A program made the position numbers and the translations under genes. Shown here piece after piece: positions 42,501-51,342 of a stretch of 64,000 nt of DNA (positions within the stretch are counted from its first letter, which is position 1; each line of letters starts with the position of its first letter). Where the stretch lies: assembly GCA_963931865.1 (NCBI GenBank), contig OZ007506.1, positions 6,899,393 to 6,963,392 of the forward strand, given 5' to 3'. The stretch is from Axinella damicornis. Lineage: Eukaryota; Porifera; Demospongiae; Axinellida; Axinellidae. Below the pieces are notes generated by a model. That model made no database searches, was not told the origin of the DNA, and worked only from the letters and a program-made list of their open reading frames with translations.

Positions 42501-44882
42501 TGAAGTCAGGCCTAGAGCATAGTAACATTCTATATCACGATGGTTACCAAGACACTCACTGCCTGGAGAGGAATAGCCTTGTTCCCAGGCCGTAGGAGAA
42601 ACAGACTGGCAACTTCCGCGAGTTGAAACTGTATATGGATGGAACGTCATGGCTACTGCATACCTCATTCAAGCAGTGAAGTGTCCACACGAATTTTCCA
42701 CCTGCTGAAAGCGGTCCTTTCCTGCTCGTGGAAGCAACTGTTTGCTGCGGGTTCTGCGACGTAAGGCAAGCAGAAGACAAACAAACAAAAGTCATCATGC
42801 AGAGTGCCTACACTAGCGCAATGGAGCGATCGACTAGCTATTGCGATGAATGGGCATGACTTTGACGTTTCAACGCATGACGCAATTCGGTTAGAACTTG
42901 CGCAAGTTTCTCCTACGGCCTGGGAACGAGGCTAAGTCCTGGAGAGGATGTTCATGCAATCCTGACTTGTAGATAATGAATTTGAAAGCCTTGATATTCA
43001 CTAGTTTGTGTTGAGTAGTCACTAACCTCCTTGGTTTTGATGGACAGACTGACTGACTGATGGAAAGGAGCAATTGCATATTCCCGCTTCACACATGGGT
43101 AATAAAATAACAGACTCCATATTATGTGCTGGCTGAAATTAACTTGCACATCCGTCCCTCACCCTCAGGCGTCCCTCCTCCTCCTCCCCCCTCCTCAACA
43201 CCTTCCACCAGCACCAACTCCTCCCAATCAGACATCTCCCGCCTGCCTAATCCCTGGCAAGGTACATGTACGTACTAAGGTTTGAGATTAATTTAATTAG
43301 CTGACTAATCAACTGAAAAAAGATTGTGAACTACATTTCTTGGTCGTCGAGAGGGGTCACCCTTAATCCGTAAAAATGTACAATGTAGCCTCGTCCCCAG
43401 GCCATTCCCTGACTTAAAATTTTGTCTTCCCCTTGGCCGCCATTGCTCACTTCGACTCGATTGTCATTTGCACAGCATAGTCATCATGTGACATGAGCTT
43501 TAATTGGAACGAGCAGTAAGCTATCCAACTATAAACGGGCAGCAACCTTTGAACTAGGCTATAAGTATGAGCTGGTGGATGCAATCTGAGTCTTCACAGG
43601 TATTCACAAGGTGAGAGTAAAACCCGAGGCATGGTTCTGAAGGGCGAGCTTGCACTACTGGTGAGCTGTACTGGCTACCTGTTTTCCCTTAACTTCCTAC
43701 ATGTACATGTACATCCAATTCTGGCATTCAACAGACTATACTCTTCATCATCAGCAACTTATCGTGTGCCAGTTAAGAGTAAGCAGATGGGAATTTGAAT
43801 TAGCTACGGAGTACATTTATCTTGCATGAAATGTGTGTGGGGTTACAGGAGGCATGCCTACAACAACAACACACTGGAAATGTGTGCTTCCACCTCAACA
43901 TTCACTGTTTGCTATCGTGTGCTGATTTCACTGAAATGGTGAAGTTTCAATAGCTCATAACTCTCCAATCACTGAAGGTTAAATTTGCTTTGTGGATGAA
44001 GGTTGGTCCTCCCCCTCCTCCCTTCCCTTCTTCCAATACTGAGTGAAGGATCAGCACTCTGCGAGGGTTGTGGAAATTCAAAGGTTTTCCCTGAGGACGT
44101 CTTAAAATCAGGACACCTATTTTGGTCCTAGGCGTGTCAGGATCAACATACAATCGTGAATGTAAAACTCTGATATCACTATACAGACAGGCATTGTACA
44201 GGACGACATTTGAGAGATATGATCTGCATTGCCACCGGTATATTCATTGTAGTGTTGTAGATTGAACTGTTGAACTAACTACCTTTACCCACTCTCACTA
44301 TGCACACATCACAGCACCTCCCCCAGGTCCCATGTTGCCATGGCAGCAACCGATGATGTATGGTGGTGCTCCGCCCCCAGTTGCTATGCCTCCGCCTCCA
44401 CCCCTTCCCCCAGGGGCACCAAATGCACCCCCACCCCCTCCCCCTGACCAATCCTGGGTGAGTCATGACGAAAGTGGGAATGAATTATCCCTCCATTCCC
44501 AGAGTGATTGTAATCTTGTTAAACTTGAAACTTCATGATGTGAGACGAACCATCAACTATAATATTTGGCTACACTTCTTTGTGACATTGATGTCAGCTT
44601 CATAATTTCAAAGTTGCACTCCACCCACTTTGCATCACATGCAATTTAGTGATGTCATATGTTCGTAGTGTGCATGCTGGCTGCCAAGATGGATCTTAGG
44701 AGAGATAGTGTGCACACACAGGGTATTATTACCACGTTAAGAACACGTTCTAAGTTTTAGACTAGGGTATGAAGATGGTGATTTTATTATTGGATGATCA
44801 AGTAACTTTTTCTCTTCCTCAGAATCCGGGAGCCCCACCTCCACCACCCCCTCCCCCTCCCTCTGATCCTACATCGTCATGA
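24099..44882 (+). CDS. SF1: Splicing factor 1 / branch-point binding protein
   Basis: Sixteen exons: 24099-24266, 24976-25099, 25889-25964, 26272-26424, 36748-36837, 37141-37171, 37604-37753, 37940-38058, 38990-39118, 39455-39509, 40312-40437, 41324-41477, 42189-42275, 43169-43261, 44315-44457 and 44823-44882. Total 1758 nt, 585 aa, every junction GT-AG and in phase. SF1 binds the intron branch point through a KH-QUA2 domain and recruits U2AF65 in early spliceosome assembly. Order seen: MATGAN start, KKRRSRW ligand motif for U2AF, the SPSP phosphorylation motif, helix-hairpin region, KH-QUA2, two zinc knuckles, proline-rich C terminus. Exon 1 beyond MATGAN is the least certain part. Intron 4 (10.3 kb) hosts a large transposon; the reading frame is unaffected. 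Confidence 0.95.
24537..24598. repeat. Poly-G tract in SF1 intron 1
   Basis: Sixty bases that are nearly all G, with a few A and T interruptions. It could form G-quadruplexes on the sense strand of the transcript. Confidence 0.95.
24800..24968. repeat. CA-rich microsatellite before SF1 exon 2
   Basis: ACACACTCATACAC units grade into a pure (CA)n of about 50 bp, ending eight bases before the exon 2 acceptor CAG. Confidence 0.95.
25128..25680. repeat. Minisatellite in SF1 intron 2
   Basis: Irregular units built from GGTTGCTGGTTGGCAGG and TTCGGGATGGCACCA repeat over ~550 bp. The long open frames across it on both strands are by-products of the repeat. Confidence 0.9.
26090..26270. repeat. CCCT array forming the polypyrimidine tract of SF1 exon 4
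   Basis: About 180 bp of CCCT units, degrading to CTCCCC, runs straight into the acceptor CCTCCAG at 26265-26271. Confidence 0.95.
27383..27663. repeat. Left subterminal tandem array of the MULE-type element
   Basis: About 13 units of GTCATGCTCAAAACGCAGAGAA type (~21 bp), with AATGC/AACGC and AAGTC/ACGTC variation. The same unit in reverse complement forms the right array. Confidence 0.95.
27731..27910 (+). CDS. Small ORF (59 aa) inside the MULE-type element, function unknown
   Basis: ATG to TAG, beginning [15 protein letters not shown] and ending LRAIYGTSR, with mixed composition and an amphipathic, probably helical middle ([20 protein letters not shown]). It is not repeat-derived, unlike its surroundings, and lies between the left array and the minisatellite, opposite in strand to the transposase. 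I do not recognise it. It could be a second element-encoded protein or one exon of a longer product. Confidence 0.4.
   Translation: MSELREGTRDLDSFWPTVMSICAQLERHYNTDDLSLAEQLILRAEECTSVLRAIYGTSR
28025..29252. repeat. 18-bp-unit minisatellite, about 1.2 kb
   Basis: The unit GGTTCCAGTGGTTCTGCT repeats, with GAT, GCA and 9-bp half-unit variants. Because the unit is a multiple of three and lacks stops, long frames stay open on both strands (Gly-Ser-Ser-Gly-Ser-Ala one way, Glu-Pro-Ala-Glu-Pro-Leu the other). I do not call a protein here; no start, splice context or flanking domain supports one. Confidence 0.9.
30111..30939. mobile_element. 829-bp hAT-derived element with perfect 8-bp duplication, nested in the MULE
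   Basis: The ends TAGAGTTGGGCGATA and TATCGCCCAACTCTA are inverted repeats. GTCAACAC flanks it on both sides (30103-30110 and 30940-30947), the 8-bp size typical of hAT. It carries only the N-terminal BED finger part of a hAT transposase, so it is an internally deleted, non-autonomous derivative. Confidence 0.92.
30401..30742 (-). CDS. BED-type zinc finger ORF of the nested hAT element (113 aa)
   Basis: The frame starts [14 protein letters not shown] and contains [27 protein letters not shown] and [14 protein letters not shown], a BED finger with C-x2-C and paired His, as at the N terminus of hAT transposases and ZBED proteins. The catalytic domain is absent. It is open and undamaged from ATG to stop. 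It could bind element ends without cutting, but expression is unproven. Confidence 0.7.
   Translation of the reverse strand: MSAVQSVVQDLVKKPNSISVAWTHFGFEPDRDGKPVNEELAVCRLCYRKVRTRGSNTSNLFSHLRTAHAKEYSAIKDGRKPRKAKNMEGGEGSGQPSIPQSLVAKNTAAPLCK
33131..33754. mobile_element. 624-bp TIR element inside the right-hand array
   Basis: Left end CAGTGGTGGATCTAGG and right end, on the other strand, CAGTGGCGGATCTAGG. CTTTA flanks it on both sides (33126-33130, 33755-33759), restoring a normal array unit (GCATGACTTTAGTCTGC) if one copy is removed. A 5-bp duplication is unusual for hAT, which the terminus resembles. Non-coding. Confidence 0.8.
33763..34243. repeat. Right subterminal tandem array of the MULE-type element
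   Basis: About 22 units of TCTGCATTTTGAGCATGACT type, the reverse complement of the left array, with a higher share of a CTTTAG-containing variant. A few further units appear left of the insertion at 33131, to about 33085. Confidence 0.95.
34880..36400 (-). pseudogene. Degenerate DDE-superfamily transposase
   Basis: Reading leftward: [20 protein letters not shown] and [13 protein letters not shown] (35500-35700), then [29 protein letters not shown] (35340-35440), and further fragments through 35000. This order (GYWT, then D-x-S-S-C-H-x-A, then N-PGG-Q) matches large DDE transposases seen in fungi and invertebrates. Many stops and frame changes. The family assignment is from memory. Confidence 0.55.
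36748..38058 (+). CDS. SF1: SF1 exons 5-8: KH-QUA2 RNA-binding domain
   Basis: Exon 5 ends FVGLLIGPR and exon 6 starts [10 protein letters not shown], together the KH GxxG loop (GPRG). Exon 7 gives [13 protein letters not shown] and [13 protein letters not shown]. Exon 8 carries the QUA2 helix region, [16 protein letters not shown]. The human KH residues that contact the branch-point adenosine map to this stretch. Exon 6 is only 31 nt, a micro-exon whose skipping would shift the frame within the KH domain. Confidence 0.95.
36905..37135. repeat. CCCT/CT array upstream of the SF1 exon 6 acceptor
   Basis: About 200 bp of CCCT and CT units ends shortly before the acceptor GTTACAG at 37134-37140. 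It directly precedes the 31-nt exon 6. Confidence 0.95.
37250..37520. repeat. ~66-bp tandem repeat in SF1 intron 6
   Basis: Units containing CTCATCATGCACACATCACA and ACATGTACTCACTCACAC occur about four times with minor length changes. Confidence 0.9.
38990..39118 (+). CDS. SF1: SF1 exon 9: two CCHC zinc knuckles
   Basis: [14 protein letters not shown] and [14 protein letters not shown] both fit C-x2-C-x4-H-x4-C. Human SF1 has only the second intact, while yeast branch-point binding protein has two. Keeping both is likely the ancestral state. The knuckles add non-specific RNA affinity next to the KH domain. Confidence 0.92.
39120..39370. repeat. GGGA/GAGG purine repeat in SF1 intron 9
   Basis: About 250 bp of purine-rich GGGAGG units begins just after the exon 9 donor. 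Confidence 0.9.
39455..44882 (+). CDS. SF1: SF1 exons 10-16: linker and proline-rich C terminus
   Basis: Exon 10 gives [10 protein letters not shown] and exon 11 [10 protein letters not shown], matching the conserved SF1 segment after the knuckles. Exons 12-16 are Pro/Gly/Met/His-rich (for example [13 protein letters not shown] and [11 protein letters not shown]), ending in a run of nine Pro and SDPTSS. Proline-rich SF1 tails bind FBP11-type WW proteins. Many exons end in phase 1 before a GC-rich Pro/Gly stretch, so exon skipping among 12-15 would keep frame. Confidence 0.9.
39510..39557. repeat. (GT)n microsatellite at the SF1 exon 10 donor
   Basis: The 5' splice site itself (GAG|GTGTGTG) is the first unit of a ~45-bp GT run. 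Confidence 0.95.
40438..41323 (+). mobile_element. SF1 intron 11 with dispersed MITE-like repeat, copy 2
   Basis: The segment at about 40730-40890 is the reverse complement of the repeat at 20835-20995 (shared GAAGYRCTTCATTTT, AATGGCAGAGTTTCTAGA, CGCCTAACAGTGAA). The rest holds ACATGTACATGT-type simple sequence (40915-40960). No exon is seen. Confidence 0.6.
41511..41882. mobile_element. 372-bp TIR MITE in SF1 intron 12
   Basis: TACCGTAGTTGC at the left and GCAACTACGGTA at the right are inverted; the arms continue as CGCGAAATT-rich sequence. If TA is the duplicated target, the termini are CCGTAGTTGC, as in Tc1/mariner-type MITEs. Confidence 0.8.
42574..42934. mobile_element. ~361-bp TAGCCTCG-family MITE with 11-bp duplication
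   Basis: The ends TAGCCTTGTTCCCAGGCC and GGCCTGGGAACGAGGCTA extend inwards through GTAGGAGAAAC / GTTTCTCCTAC. CCTGGAGAGGA occurs on both sides (42562-42572, 42938-42948), one to three bases outside the inverted ends. It lies in SF1 intron 13. Confidence 0.85.
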
Positions 44883-47157
44883 CCAAGTGTGCAGCTGTGA
44901 CAGCGTGTACCTATTGGCAATGCCACATGCATACTTACGCGTAATATACACATACTCTTTTGCTAGTACATACTCACAACTACACCCTTGCTGTTGTCAT
45001 TGACAGCTTGAAATCACTCGTAAGGCCCTTGTGTAGTACTCCAATGTCTGGATGTTTATATTCGCTATGAATAAAAAGCTGTATGTCCTGTTCTCTGTAA
45101 TAATTACTGATTTTCATAAAGACATTTCTATGGGTGTAAGAGATGTAACCTTGTTCTCAGACCGCTCCCACCTCCAGTGTTTGATCGCTTGCAGTTAGCC
45201 TCGTTCCCAGGCCCAAGGCTAGCTTGCAGTATGCTACTGCATGGTTGGAAAGACTGGAGGTGCATGGGAACGGCCTGGGAATGAGGTTATAAGATGTATG
45301 TATTGAGCTATATAGGTATGTACATTCTGCATGGCTGTGTCCATGGACAGCATAGGCCAACTAAATTTGGTGTCCCACCGACGCCAAGATACGTACTAGC
45401 TTCCAATCCTGATATGGGAATAGGCTGATACATGCAGTACATTACCACTGTGTGTTTGTGTATAAATATATCCGAGCTAATGTCAAGAAAGTAACTACTA
45501 TGACAAGGTACACTCTCCGGTGATGGCCACATTCATAATTTAGAAACAATGCAAGCCTTCCTTTCATCAATAGCACACACACAAACAATTAAAACTCTCT
45601 CAACTTGCCTGGCCATTGGTGGAACCATAGTTCTTGTACGGATCTTGGTGCTACGTTATTGCTATTAACTGTACTGCTTGAGGTACATGTACATCAACGT
45701 TTTTTTTTTTTACAAAGAACAATGTGACTGCCAATTAACATGGACCACATTCAGAAAGGTGTAACAGTGTTGCCCTGTTGAATTCCAGAGCATGAGTCTG
45801 TTGTGGTGTAAAAGTAGGCCCCGCCATGCATGGAAGTTCGTCATGCCTTGAGGGTATAGTCCACATGCAGGCTTCAATCTGTAGCACTGTCAGGCAAATC
45901 AGTGAAGTGTTTTCTGTCATTTCCGAGGACAAAGTGGTCAGTATTAAATATTTTATTCAGACCTCACAACACACAACATGTATGAATCGCACGGTGTTCA
46001 TTGTAAGAATATGGTATGGGGATCACAAAGCCTTCTCCTTGATCCCACAAAGATACCAAATGCTGCAGCCACAATCTGGATCCAACCTACAACACCAACA
46101 GTTGCCTACAAACTAGATGACAATGGTTATAATTCACACAGATTGCAAATTGGCCAAGGGATGAGGGTTGAGGGGATGAAAGGTGGAGAGATGATGTGGT
46201 GAAGGGGTGAAGGGTTGATCAGTCGAGGGGCTGAGGGTTAAGGTGAGGAGGAGTGCAGATGAGTGGTGTGGGGTGATTGGTTGTGATGGCCAGGGTGAGA
46301 GTGGAAGGGGAAGGGAGCATAAGTATGGCCGACATGTTGTACATGTTCAACTGATCGTTGCCAACTACATAAGAATATGACATGATTACTGGAAGCACGT
46401 TGAGAAGAGGCAACTGGTACTCTAGTGATGAACTAAATCTGGAGCAGCTGTGTTGAACATCACATCTGGAAGTATGTTTGAGTGAGTGAAGATGTGATGA
46501 GTTAGAGTATTAGAGTCATGCATGCATGAGTGAGCTCACGGTGAAGGTGATCAGTGAATAGTCTTGGAACCAGACCGTCAGAATATTGGAATGGAATGGA
46601 AGTGTACATGCGCCCGGAATGAAGGCACACTCCAATTGGTACATATTGCACCACACTAGTAAAGTTCAAGGCAGTATTCAAAAAAGTTACAGTGAGAACG
46701 CTGGTTCAAGGAAATGAAAATCTCAGCCAAACTATTTATTGGGCCAACAGATCGAGGACTAAAAGTTCCAGAAGTAAAGTGGGTATGAAATCAAATTCCA
46801 TGCATTCCACTCGATATACTTCCACTCCAGCCTATTTGTAGTCCCTCCTCCCGAGGGTATGGTTCTGAGACCAATCAGTGAGGGTAATTGTGGTGGAGAG
46901 TGATCAGTGAGGGTGATGGATGAGGATGATCACTGAAGATGATGGGTGTCATTGGGTAAGGGTGATGGGTGAGAGGGATCAGTAAGGGTGACGAGTGTGT
47001 GCGATGAGTGAGGGTAAGATGGATGAGGCTGAGGGGTGAGGGTGATGAGCGTGTGTGATGAGTAAGTGTGAGCGAGTGAGTGCATGTGGGGGTGATAGCT
47101 TAGGGTATAATGAGAGAGAAGGGGATGGGTGTGTGTGATGATAGAGGGTTTGTATAC
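44883..47157. other. Region 3' of SF1: UTR, MITE remnant and GAGGGTGA-type repeats
   Basis: SF1 3' UTR, then a TAGCCTCGTTCCCAGGC inverted pair at 45196-45290, then ordinary sequence. At 46150-46310 and 46850-47140 there are degenerate tandem units of GATGAGTGAGGGTGAT type. No gene is supported. Confidence 0.6.
45070..45075 (+). promoter_or_regulatory. SF1: SF1 poly(A) signal AATAAA
   Basis: The hexamer sits 188 bp after the SF1 stop codon, in a sequence free of repeats. It is the first canonical signal downstream. Confidence 0.6.
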
Positions 47158-47212
47158 CTTCATCTGGCAGTAGCGCTGTCTTCAGTCTCTTCATCAGTTC
47201 TTTTACTACGGC
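47158..47212 (-). CDS. Possible 55-nt internal exon of an unidentified minus-strand gene
   Basis: Between an acceptor (CTTCTAG) and a donor (GAAG|GTATAC) the frame reads AVVKELMKRLKTALLPDE, a protein-like amphipathic helix. No family is recognised, and there is no proof it joins the candidate exon at 49240-49348. Confidence 0.3.
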
Positions 47213-47399
47213 CTAGAAGGGTGTGTTCTGGAAGGAGGGAGACAGAAAGATGGAGATTGAACCTTGACATGTCAATTGATGGAAATCTGCTAAATTTGTG
47301 GCCTGGAAGTTGGAACAATGCAATGTTTGTTCAATTGTTAATTATTTACAGGTAGCTGAGTGAGCGAAGTGAGCAAAGCTTCTTTGTGTGCAATCCGGC

Positions 47400-47800
47400 A
47401 ATGGGCAGCTGCTGCTCCCTGTTTGCATCCACTTCTGCTGTTGCTCCCCTATTGCATCAATTCACTTCAACTGCTGTTCCCCATTTGCGTCCGCTTCTGC
47501 TGTTGCTCCCCGATTGCATCAATTTGCTTCAACTGCTGCTCGCCGATTGCGTCCGCTTCTGCTGCTGCTCCCGAATCGCATCGATCCGCTTCAACTGCTG
47601 CTCCCCGTTTGCGTCCGCTTCAGCTGCTGCTCCCTCATTGTGTCCACTTCAACTGCTGCTCCCCGATTTCATCCACTTCAGCTGCTGCTCTCCGATTGCA
47701 TCTGCTTCAACTGCTGCTCCCCGATTGCATCCACGCTCCCCAATTGTGTCTGCTTCGACTGCTCCTCTCCGATTGCGTCTCTACCTCGGACCGTTTTTCC
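47400..47800. repeat. Minisatellite of ~35-40-bp units
   Basis: Units built from CTTCAACTGCTGCTCCCC and GATTGCATCCGC repeat about ten times. All three plus frames stay open (Cys/Ser/Ala/Leu-rich), which reflects the repeat rather than a gene. Confidence 0.9.
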
Positions 47801-48204
47801 TGGCAGAATACTGGAAGCAATCACCACCTTGATTAGGGCTGGTACTGAGGTTAGTTGTAGACATAGCGTGGCAGTCGATGCTGCATGGCTTATAGACTAC
47901 CGAACCCAAGGGGTGTGGCCTGCATGATGGCGAGGGGCTGTATCAGCCATACAGCACATGACTGCAATGCTATACAATGTACGTATTGTACTATTCATCC
48001 TAAGGACAGGGCAGTACTTCAAGGTGACAAAGTCCACTAGTGCGTTTACATGTTCCCAGGGCAGTGGCGAGGGGCTGATAGGGCATGTGGGGGTGATAGC
48101 TTAGGGTATAATGTACTAGCATGGCATTGTATACTTACAGTATGGGTATGACATGATAGGGATGTCTGGGGAACAATCGCCACAGCTTATAATTAGTCTC
48201 GCAT

Positions 48205-48205
<1 letters not shown>

Positions 48206-48233
<28 letters not shown>
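48206..48233. repeat. Poly-C tract
   Basis: About 27 consecutive C. It follows ATTAGTCTCGCATC, a remnant of a TAGTCTCG-type MITE end. Confidence 0.95.
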
Positions 48234-48236
<3 letters not shown>

Positions 48237-48299
48237 TCTGAAAGGAGCTTGCAGGTGTGCATATGTGTGTTTGTGTGTGCACATGGAACAAGAAGTGGA

Positions 48300-48450
48300 A
48301 TAGCAGAGACAGGAGGGAGGGGGAAGGGAGACAGGAGAGAGGAGAGTGGGGAGAGGAGTGGAGGGAGAAGAATGGTGGAAGGAGAAAGAGGAGGAGAGGA
48401 GCAGAGGTGACGAGGGGAATGGGAGTGGAGAAAGGTAAGAGGGAAAGTGG
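48300..48450. repeat. GGAGAG purine-rich simple repeat
   Basis: Degenerate GGGAGA/GAGGAG units over about 150 bp. Non-coding. Confidence 0.85.
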
Positions 48451-48827
48451 AGTTAGGAGGAACACAAGATCATGTCAAGCTTGGTGGCACACACACAATC
48501 ACTGCTGGTCTTACACACATTCCTACATGTACATACCATTCATCCTTCCAGCCAGTTCATACTGTATCTGAGGCTGCAGAGATCTGGCAGACAGTGCAGA
48601 GAACAAGCCACGTACCCTTGCCCCACCTGCCAGAGTCATCTGCATGGGGGAAGGACAAACAGTGAACATACCATCTCGGGTCAATGGAGTATATTCTGAA
48701 TCCACAATATTGTCTGTGGTTCACATGAACTGATTGGGGTCAAGTGTCGTTACATCATCAAACGCTGCAATATTGGTCAGGTTGTGAGGAGTGAAGTTTG
48801 ACCAACGAATGAAGGGCGAACAAAAAT

Positions 48828-49229
48828 ATACATGTCCGATTTCGATACTCATGCGCGCGCCATGCGAATTGTATTGGAAGTGCAAGCTGAGTTTTTCTAG
48901 CCAAAGATCTCTAGTACGAAGGGTGTGAGCAACTTGATTCTGCCGGTGGAGGTGCGCTGTCACAAGCTGCAGGGCACGACCGAATCTTTTACGGATACGC
49001 TGTGTAGTCGTACAAAAATGGGCAGTTCAGTTCACCAAAAATTATCCGCTTTTCTCGAACGAGACAGCAGATAAATTTGCCAAGGATTTCGCTATCAAAA
49101 TAAAGCTTCCGTCATGCCCTTTATTTTAACACCGTTGACCAGGTCCAGTTCGAGTTCCTATTGTTGGCTACAAATTCAGCATGCACTTTCAATACACTTC
49201 ATGCGGAGCGCACGGAGTTTCCCATAACC
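48828..49229. mobile_element. Diverged TTAA-type MITE
   Basis: The left part (CGATACTCATGCGCGCGCCA, then GTGAGCAACTTGATTCTGCC) matches the element at 61924-62140. The right end CCCATAACC is followed by TTAA (49230-49233), like the CCCGTAACC-TTAA ends of the family. It ends a few bases from the donor of the candidate exon at 49240. Confidence 0.65.
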
Positions 49230-49239
49230 TTAACTGTAC

Positions 49240-49348
49240 CTCCAAATTTTGGAGCGTGTACCGGCTAAAAGCTGGTCAAACATCTTCTTGTCAGCATCGC
49301 TGGATTCGGAGTAGTCCTTCCCTTCATACACATACATGTTCTCCGGAG
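49240..49348 (-). CDS. Probable internal exon of an unidentified minus-strand gene
   Basis: Between an acceptor (TTATTCTAG) and a donor (GGAG|GTACAG) the frame reads PENMYVYEGKDYSESSDAD then KKMFDQLLAGTRSKIW, well-composed and protein-like. I do not recognise the family. The neighbouring exons were not found with confidence; 48560-48690 on the minus strand (reading LAGGARVRGLFSALSARS) is a weak candidate. Confidence 0.45.
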
Positions 49349-49897
49349 CTAGAATAAGGGAAACAAGAATATATAGCTGTCATCCACAATGCTACTTGTC
49401 ATCCAAAACCACTTCAATTATCCCCACAGTAGAGAGGTCATGACACATTGACTATGTTCATAACTAGCTAGCATGACTATGGTTATCTTTGTGGGGTAAT
49501 GGAGAGTTGACATCTCCCTCTCATCTCCAGTCTCTCTCCACTTGACAATATCAATAGCTAGCTAGCTTGGTGTTTTACGGATCTCCGCAGGGTTTATGAA
49601 CCATGCAGTAGAGTTGACATCTCCCCCTTCCCTCTCTTTCCATCCTCCCCATTCTCTCTCTCCACTTACCTTCGACTAGATCGAGAAAGGAGACTCAATT
49701 GCGAGTCACAGAAACAACCTCGTTCCCAGACGTCAAGCCTTCTCGAATTCCGAAGTGGCGTGGAGCCAGAGCTTATTCCGACGCGGCGTGGGGTCTGGGC
49801 ACCACGTACGTATAGCTACCGCCTGAAGCCAACTGTCACAGCAACAATCTCCTTCCTCCCAGACACCAAACTCATTCCCAAGCGGCGTTGGATCTGA

Positions 49898-49898
49898 G

Positions 49899-49930
<32 letters not shown>
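49898..49930. repeat. Poly-C tract
   Basis: About 31 consecutive C. It directly follows GGATCTGAGCC, related to the TAGTCTCG/TCCCAGACCC MITE ends seen around 49715-49800. Confidence 0.95.
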
Positions 49931-49931
<1 letters not shown>

Positions 49932-50116
49932 ACTTGCCTACGGAACAGCATTCGAAGTCAACTCGTGAATACAACCACAGCTATAAGATTACAACCACAA
50001 CAACAGAGGGAACGCCATTGGCAGAAGGCCTACCTGAGGAAGCCAACGCCATTGAGAAATCGACAGAGACAGAAACTGAACACCTGCAAAGTGCATTTCG
50101 CGCCAAAATTTCAAAC

Positions 50117-50216
50117 GACCAATCAAATAAGAGTATCACGGCTTACCGGCGCGCGCGTTTCCGGCCGGCTTTTGCGGGTATATAAAGTGGGTCCCGCAGT
50201 GTTCAAGTCATTCGGG
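50117..50216 (+). promoter_or_regulatory. Orphan core promoter: CCAAT box, TATA box and TCATTCG initiator
   Basis: CCAAT at 50119-50123, TATATAAA at 50179-50186 and TCATTCG at 50208-50214. The spacing (~28 nt from TATA to the initiator) is canonical, and YCATTCR is the classic cap-site motif of animal histone genes. No histone or other coding frame follows on the plus strand, where a minisatellite begins at about 50288. It may be a promoter left behind by gene loss, or drive a non-coding transcript. Confidence 0.4.
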
Positions 50217-50287
50217 CTAGGTAGAGTTCGGGTGAGGTTAAGGTGAGGTGAGCCCTCACCCTAACTTTACCCTTGCTGTACCTTTCA

Positions 50288-50515
50288 CTGGTGGGGGGTG
50301 GGAGCCTTGGGGGGTGGGAGCCTTGGGGGGTGGGAGCCTTGGGGGGTGGGAGCCTTGGGGGGTGGGAGCCTTGGGGGTGGGAGCCTTGGGAGGGTGGGTG
50401 CATGGGGGTGGGGTGTGGGTGGGTGCATGGGGGTGGGTGGGTGCATGGGGGTGGGTGGGTGCATGGGGGTGTGGGTGGGTGCATGGGGGTGGGTGGTGCA
50501 TGGAGGTGGGCATGA
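50288..50515. repeat. Two adjoining G-rich minisatellites
   Basis: Seven copies of GGGGGGTGGGAGCCTT (17 bp) are followed by about six of GGGTGGGTGCATGGGG. Strongly G-biased on the plus strand. Confidence 0.95.
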
Positions 50516-50596
50516 CTAACCTGTGAATTATATTATCCTTGTGTCACATCAGTTTCTGATCCCAATCAGCAGGGTTATGATCAATTAAATTTCATG

Positions 50597-50623
50597 CTAA
50601 CCCTAACCCTAACCCTAACCCTA
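50597..50623. repeat. Interstitial telomere-type repeat, (CCCTAA)4
   Basis: TAACCCTAACCCTAACCCTA-type sequence of just over four units, next to the G-rich minisatellites. It matches the animal TTAGGG telomere repeat in reverse. Confidence 0.9.
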
Positions 50624-51342
50624 ATTTGAGCCTTCAGATCAGATAAAAATTAATGAAGTAGCAAAAATATTACCCTTAGTGCCTCTATGGATGTTCTATT
50701 AACATCACTAACGTTACGGAGCACATCAGCTAACATTTACAGTGGCACTGTGCAAATAATTCTGGGAAAGCAGGATTATAATAGTTCTGGTATTTAATTA
50801 ATTGCAACAAGTTATCCATAATTTAACAACTACCGCAGTTGATACCACAACACTGCCCTCGTCCCAGCACCTCCTCCCATGCACCCACCGTACCCAGCCC
50901 CTCCTCCCAGACTCTCCCCGAAAAGCGGTCTGGGAACGAGACTTGAACAAGGCTTGGCGTCTGGGAACGAGTCCGAGCTGACTTGAGTTCTGTTTGTAGC
51001 CCATCTGGTCGAAAGACAAAGTTAGTAAAGAGAGAGACTTGCGTGCGGAGGAGAGGAAAGGTAAGGTAAGGTAAAAAAGGAAGGCAGGGAGGAGGGTTCA
51101 TGTCACGGCATATGGTGACGTACAGACTGTGTTCAGTGAGGGCCTGAGCGAGGCAATTTCTGGTGAAAAGTGATATACTAAATTCTTGAAGTCATTTCTC
51201 TAAAAAACAAGGATCCTGTTGAATAGATAGCTCTTAAACTGAGGAAGTATTTTTCATGTCACAGTATATGGTGACTTATACAAGCAAACATGATTTGCCA
51301 TGGCAGGACTTGTTTTAAAGGTGGGTGGCTGTTGAGCAACTT

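Noticed and set aside
47360..47927. Cys/Ala/Ser-rich ORFs in all three plus frames
   Set aside because: All arise from the CTGCTGCTCCCC minisatellite; none has conserved flanks.
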